Source: an uncultured Alphaproteobacteria bacterium (lineage in GTDB: Bacteria; Pseudomonadota; Alphaproteobacteria; Rhizobiales; Aestuariivirgaceae). Taken from it: 7,744 nucleotides of DNA. The notes under the pieces were generated by a model. That model was not told where the DNA came from, made no database searches, and worked only from the letters and a program-made list of their open reading frames with translations. This document shows positions 5,218-7,744 of the stretch, in pieces (the stretch's first letter is position 1; each line of letters starts with the position of its first letter). The stretch spans positions 1-7,744 of the forward strand of contig CALMLK010000086.1 of NCBI GenBank assembly GCA_937868035.1, read 5' to 3'. The position numbers were made by a program, and so were the translations under genes.

Positions 5218-6725
5218 GGCGTGGTTCCGTTGAGGAGTCGGAAGCTTTCCTTCAGTCCCGGATAGATGCTGCGGTAGGCTTCGAAGATGGTGGCATAGCG
5301 CGCGTGGGATTGCGGGTCGGGTTCGAAGCTCCTGTGCACGCCGGTCATGGCGTCGGCGGCGTCCCGGAGTGATGAATGCAATCCTGCAGCGGCGGCGGCG
5401 TGGATGCCGGCGCCCAGTGCCGTGCTTTCCTGTTCGCGGGCGAGTTTCACGGTGCGGCCCAGCACGTTGGCGATGATCTGGCACCAGAGGGGGCTGCGCG
5501 CGCCCCCGCCGAGCAGGACAATTTCGTCGAGCTCACGGCCGGTCGCTGCTTCCACGCCCGTGGTGAGCAGGCGTTCTTCCAGTGCAATGGCTTCGAGGAT
5601 GGCGCGGTACATGTGGCTCTTGCCATGCAGGCCCGAAAGGCCAACGAAGGCGCCGCGGGCGTGACCGTCCCAGTAGGGTGTCATGGCACCGGTCCAGTAG
5701 GGCAGGCAGAGGAGGCCGGCAGCGCCTTCCGGCACCTTGGCCGCCATGGCTTCCAGCACCTGTTCCGCCGTTTCGCCGGGCTTCAGGGTGGTGGCGTCGA
5801 GGCCCGACAGTTGTTCCACGAACCAGACGATGTTCTGCGTGCCACCGCCGATGAAGGTTTCGAGAATGTAGGTCCCGGGCACAGGCCCGCCCATGGTACG
5901 GTAGGCCATGCTGTGACTGTAGGTGTCGGCGTAGACGCCCGAAACGGTGCCGGTTCCGATGTTGAGATAGGCGCGGCCCGGCCGCGTGACATTGCAGCCA
6001 AGACCGGCCGATTGTCCGTCGCCCGCACCCACGACAACGGGAAGTCCGGCGGGGAGGCCCGTCAACGCCGCCACGTCGGGCGTGAGGCCACCGGCGATGG
6101 CGCCGGGTGGCAGGAGCCGGCTCACCTTGCCGCGCGTCAGTCCGGCCTTGTCGAGCAATGCATCATCGTAATCGAAGGAGCGCAGGTCCACGAGGCCGAG
6201 CGGATCGGCGCAGGCCCATGACGTGGCCCATTCCCCGGTGAGCTTGTTGACCAGATAGCCGGCGACATCGACCACGTGGGCCGTGCGCCGGATCGTCTCG
6301 GGTTCATGCTTGCGCAGCCAGAGCAGCTTGTACCAGGCGGGCGTGGGGTTGGGGGGCTTGCCGGTGATGCGGTGAACATCATCGCTGCCATGCTCCTGGA
6401 CTTCGGCGGTCGCTCGAATGTCCATCCAGGTGATGCCGGGGCGGAGCGGCTTTCCCGCTGCATCAAGGCAGACGAAGGTTTCGCGCTGGTGGGTGATGGC
6501 AACCGCCGCGATGCGGTCCGCCTGAACCTGTTTCACCGCATCGGCCAGCGCGGCGGAGGTGGCGGTCCACCAGTCTTCGGCATTCTGTTCAACCCAGCCT
6601 GACTGCACGTGATCCAGGCCGTAGGTGCGGCGTCCGGTGGCGACGGCCTTGCCCGTCCTGTCCCAGACCACGGCCTTGCTGGCCGTGGTGGAACAATCGA
6701 TGCCGATGACCAGGTCCCTGCTCAT
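5214..6725 (-). CDS. FGGY-family carbohydrate kinase
   Basis: 503 residues, normal for the family. It transfers the gamma-phosphate of ATP to a sugar or polyol in the cytoplasm. FGGY_N domain: GIDCSTTASK (8-17) with phosphate-binding Asp10, WVEQN (44-48), HQRE (79-82) and TWMDIR (99-104), which together form the substrate site. FGGY_C domain: GAGDGQSAGLG (233-243) with the catalytic-base Asp236, NIGTGT (255-260, ATP phosphate loop), LLGGGARSPLW (404-414, adenosine site) and ESTALGAG (433-440). All core residues are intact. The overall look is closer to xylulokinase-like members than to glycerol kinase, but the substrate is not readable. The ATG at 6725 has AAGG at 6733-6736 with 7-nt spacing and overlaps the preceding dehydrogenase stop as ATGA. 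A longer in-frame start at 6785 would lie within that dehydrogenase gene and add 20 Arg/His-rich residues, so it is rejected. The stop overlaps the regulator's start in the same way. Confidence 0.95.
   Translation of the reverse strand: MSRDLVIGIDCSTTASKAVVWDRTGKAVATGRRTYGLDHVQSGWVEQNAEDWWTATSAALADAVKQVQADRIAAVAITHQRETFVCLDAAGKPLRPGITWMDIRATAEVQEHGSDDVHRITGKPPNPTPAWYKLLWLRKHEPETIRRTAHVVDVAGYLVNKLTGEWATSWACADPLGLVDLRSFDYDDALLDKAGLTRGKVSRLLPPGAIAGGLTPDVAALTGLPAGLPVVVGAGDGQSAGLGCNVTRPGRAYLNIGTGTVSGVYADTYSHSMAYRTMGGPVPGTYILETFIGGGTQNIVWFVEQLSGLDATTLKPGETAEQVLEAMAAKVPEGAAGLLCLPYWTGAMTPYWDGHARGAFVGLSGLHGKSHMYRAILEAIALEERLLTTGVEAATGRELDEIVLLGGGARSPLWCQIIANVLGRTVKLAREQESTALGAGIHAAAAAGLHSSLRDAADAMTGVHRSFEPDPQSHARYATIFEAYRSIYPGLKESFRLLNGTTP
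5225..5228 (-). promoter_or_regulatory. Ribosome binding site deciding the regulator start
   Basis: GGAA on the minus strand, 7 nt before ATG 5217. It supports a 341-residue SorC protein starting at the ATGA overlap rather than any start further upstream in the same open frame. Confidence 0.6.
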
Positions 6726-7744
6726 GCGGCAACCTTGCGGCTGACGGATCCTTCCATGGCCCATGCAATCATGTCTTCGGTCCACAGGCCCATCATGTCG
6801 AGCAGGTCAACGAGGTTGAAGCGGTTGCGCATGAGATGGCAATGCTTCATGGCCCAGTGGGCGAGGTCGGGCGAGATGGCGGGGTTCAAATCCGCAAACG
6901 TTGCTGGCGATCCCGAGGCCTTCAGTGTCGGGCGGAGAATTTCCGAGGGCTGAACCATCTTGCCGAATTCGCGGGCGTGCGATTTCCAGTCCGCCACGAC
7001 AGAAACAAAGCGGTCCCAGTTCTGATCCACGAGCTTGAGCTTCTTCTGACAATCGGCCCAGCATTCGGCTGCGATTGCGCCTGCGGGATCGAGTGGACCG
7101 AAGGCATTGCCGATGCGCTGTTCCATCGCCTTTGCATCAGGCTTGCGCAGGCGTTCGGGCGAGATGAGATCGGTGTCGATGGCGCGGCGCCACAGGCGCG
7201 TGGCAACCAGCGTGGCCACACCAACCTGTGCACCATGCAATCCGGTGGGCTTGTGATGGGCGGCGTGATGCAGGTCGAGCATGTGGCTGATGACGTGTTC
7301 AACGCCCGAGAGGCAGGCCGTGGTGTTGGAAACACCCGAGACGATGCCGCGAAGGGCGAGGAGGCGCGTCAGGTTCTGGATGGCTTTCTTGTCTCCCGTG
7401 GCCACGCCCGCAGCCCAGCCCGGTGGTTCGGCGGCGGCGGCCTTCAGAAGTTCCATTGAGGCGGGATGAAAGGTGTTGTCCAGCCCCACGAGATTGGCGA
7501 GGTACCAATCGGCGGGCGCGGTGAAGAGGGAGATTGCCTCGCCATAGCCGGAAGTGTTCAGTTCCAGCGGCGCATCGGCGATGGTCGTGGCATCGGCCAG
7601 CACGACCGTCGGCCAACGCGAGGGGATGGTGCGCTTCACGCCGTTGCGCAGGATGACGGAAACGTTGTCGGTGAAGCCATCCACGGAAGCGGCCGTCTGC
7701 ACCGCGACCTGGGGAATGTTGGCATTGCGGTTGGTCGCCACCTT
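6722..7744 (-). CDS. Glycerol-1-phosphate dehydrogenase-like (AraM/EgsA) metal-dependent dehydrogenase, 5' end missing
   Basis: Partial: 340 residues are visible and the frame runs off the right edge. The valine codon at 7741 (GTG) is probably internal, because the NAD-binding GGG motif of the family would lie upstream, so perhaps 100 or more residues are missing. Numbering below counts that Val as 1. AVQTAASVDGFTDNVSVI (13-30) matches the P-T-A-A-S-x-D-G region of G1P dehydrogenases. GYGEAISLFTAPADW (65-79) matches the G-D-x-x-S-x-x-T-A-x-x-D-W block that usually supplies the metal-binding Asp, here Glu68. SGVEHVISHMLDL (145-157) and GLHGAQVG (167-174) supply the other metal ligands, His149 and His169. 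The family reduces DHAP to sn-glycerol 1-phosphate with NAD(P)H and Zn, Ni or Fe. Here, first in an operon with a sugar kinase and aldolase, it more likely oxidises an alditol phosphate or polyol (inference). The C-terminal half (about 180-339) is helical and less typical. Confidence 0.85.
   Translation of the reverse strand, partial: KVATNRNANIPQVAVQTAASVDGFTDNVSVILRNGVKRTIPSRWPTVVLADATTIADAPLELNTSGYGEAISLFTAPADWYLANLVGLDNTFHPASMELLKAAAAEPPGWAAGVATGDKKAIQNLTRLLALRGIVSGVSNTTACLSGVEHVISHMLDLHHAAHHKPTGLHGAQVGVATLVATRLWRRAIDTDLISPERLRKPDAKAMEQRIGNAFGPLDPAGAIAAECWADCQKKLKLVDQNWDRFVSVVADWKSHAREFGKMVQPSEILRPTLKASGSPATFADLNPAISPDLAHWAMKHCHLMRNRFNLVDLLDMMGLWTEDMIAWAMEGSVSRKVAA
6733..6736 (-). promoter_or_regulatory. 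Ribosome binding site deciding the kinase start
   Basis: AAGG on the minus strand, 7 nt before ATG 6725. It lies inside the last codons of the dehydrogenase gene and supports the short kinase start over the in-frame ATG at 6785. Confidence 0.65.

Noticed and set aside
4189..5265. Long plus-strand open frame (358 codons) opposite the SorC regulator
   Set aside because: The minus strand carries full SorC-family motifs across the same span. The plus-strand product has no recognisable domain.
5376..6221. Plus-strand open frame (281 codons) opposite the FGGY kinase
   Set aside because: Shadow of the kinase; composition is biased to Gly/Ala/His with no motif.
6722..7744. Archaeal-type membrane lipid synthesis role for the G1P-dehydrogenase-like protein
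   Set aside because: No prenyl- or GGGP-synthase gene is present. The operon is catabolic in character, and the metal ligand change makes a canonical role uncertain.

Overview
The window looks like a chromosomal or large-plasmid segment from a GC-rich alphaproteobacterium, most likely of the Hyphomicrobiales/Rhizobiales type. This rests on the strong GC bias at third codon positions, the tightly packed operon, an EryD-like SorC regulator placed among sugar genes, and a GlpD C-terminus of alphaproteobacterial style. No species can be named from the sequence alone. I see no RNA genes, mobile elements, CRISPR arrays or tandem repeats. The DNA is almost entirely coding.

Layout. The first 360 bases on the plus strand are the 3' end of an FAD-dependent glycerol-3-phosphate dehydrogenase gene (GlpD-like). 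Everything else is one convergent minus-strand operon, read from the right edge to position 364. In transcription order it holds: a glycerol-1-phosphate dehydrogenase/AraM-like metal-dependent dehydrogenase (5' end outside the window); an FGGY sugar kinase; a SorC/DeoR-type regulator; the alpha and beta subunits of a thiamine-diphosphate (TPP) E1 dehydrogenase (pyruvate/acetoin type); an 80-residue free-standing lipoyl-domain protein; a class II ketose-bisphosphate-type aldolase; and a lipoate ligase/octanoyltransferase-family protein. The first four junctions are ATGA stop/start overlaps. The next gaps are 3, 25 and 1 nt. The set is therefore almost certainly one transcript. Its promoter would lie beyond the right edge; none is visible here.

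How the genes may work together (inference). Kinase, dehydrogenase and aldolase form a plausible catabolic route in which a polyol or ketose is phosphorylated, oxidised and split, probably giving dihydroxyacetone phosphate (DHAP). The neighbouring GlpD also makes DHAP, although it is on the other strand and need not be co-regulated. The unusual part is the E1 pair with a tiny separate lipoyl carrier and its own lipoylation enzyme, but with no E2 acyltransferase core and no E3 dihydrolipoamide dehydrogenase in the operon. This suggests a minimal dehydrogenase that oxidises a TPP-bound fragment onto a mobile lipoyl protein, comparable in layout to the H protein of glycine cleavage. The substrate is unknown. 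The dehydrogenase also appears to carry Glu in place of the usual metal-binding Asp, so its chemistry may differ from that of true glycerol-1-phosphate dehydrogenases.
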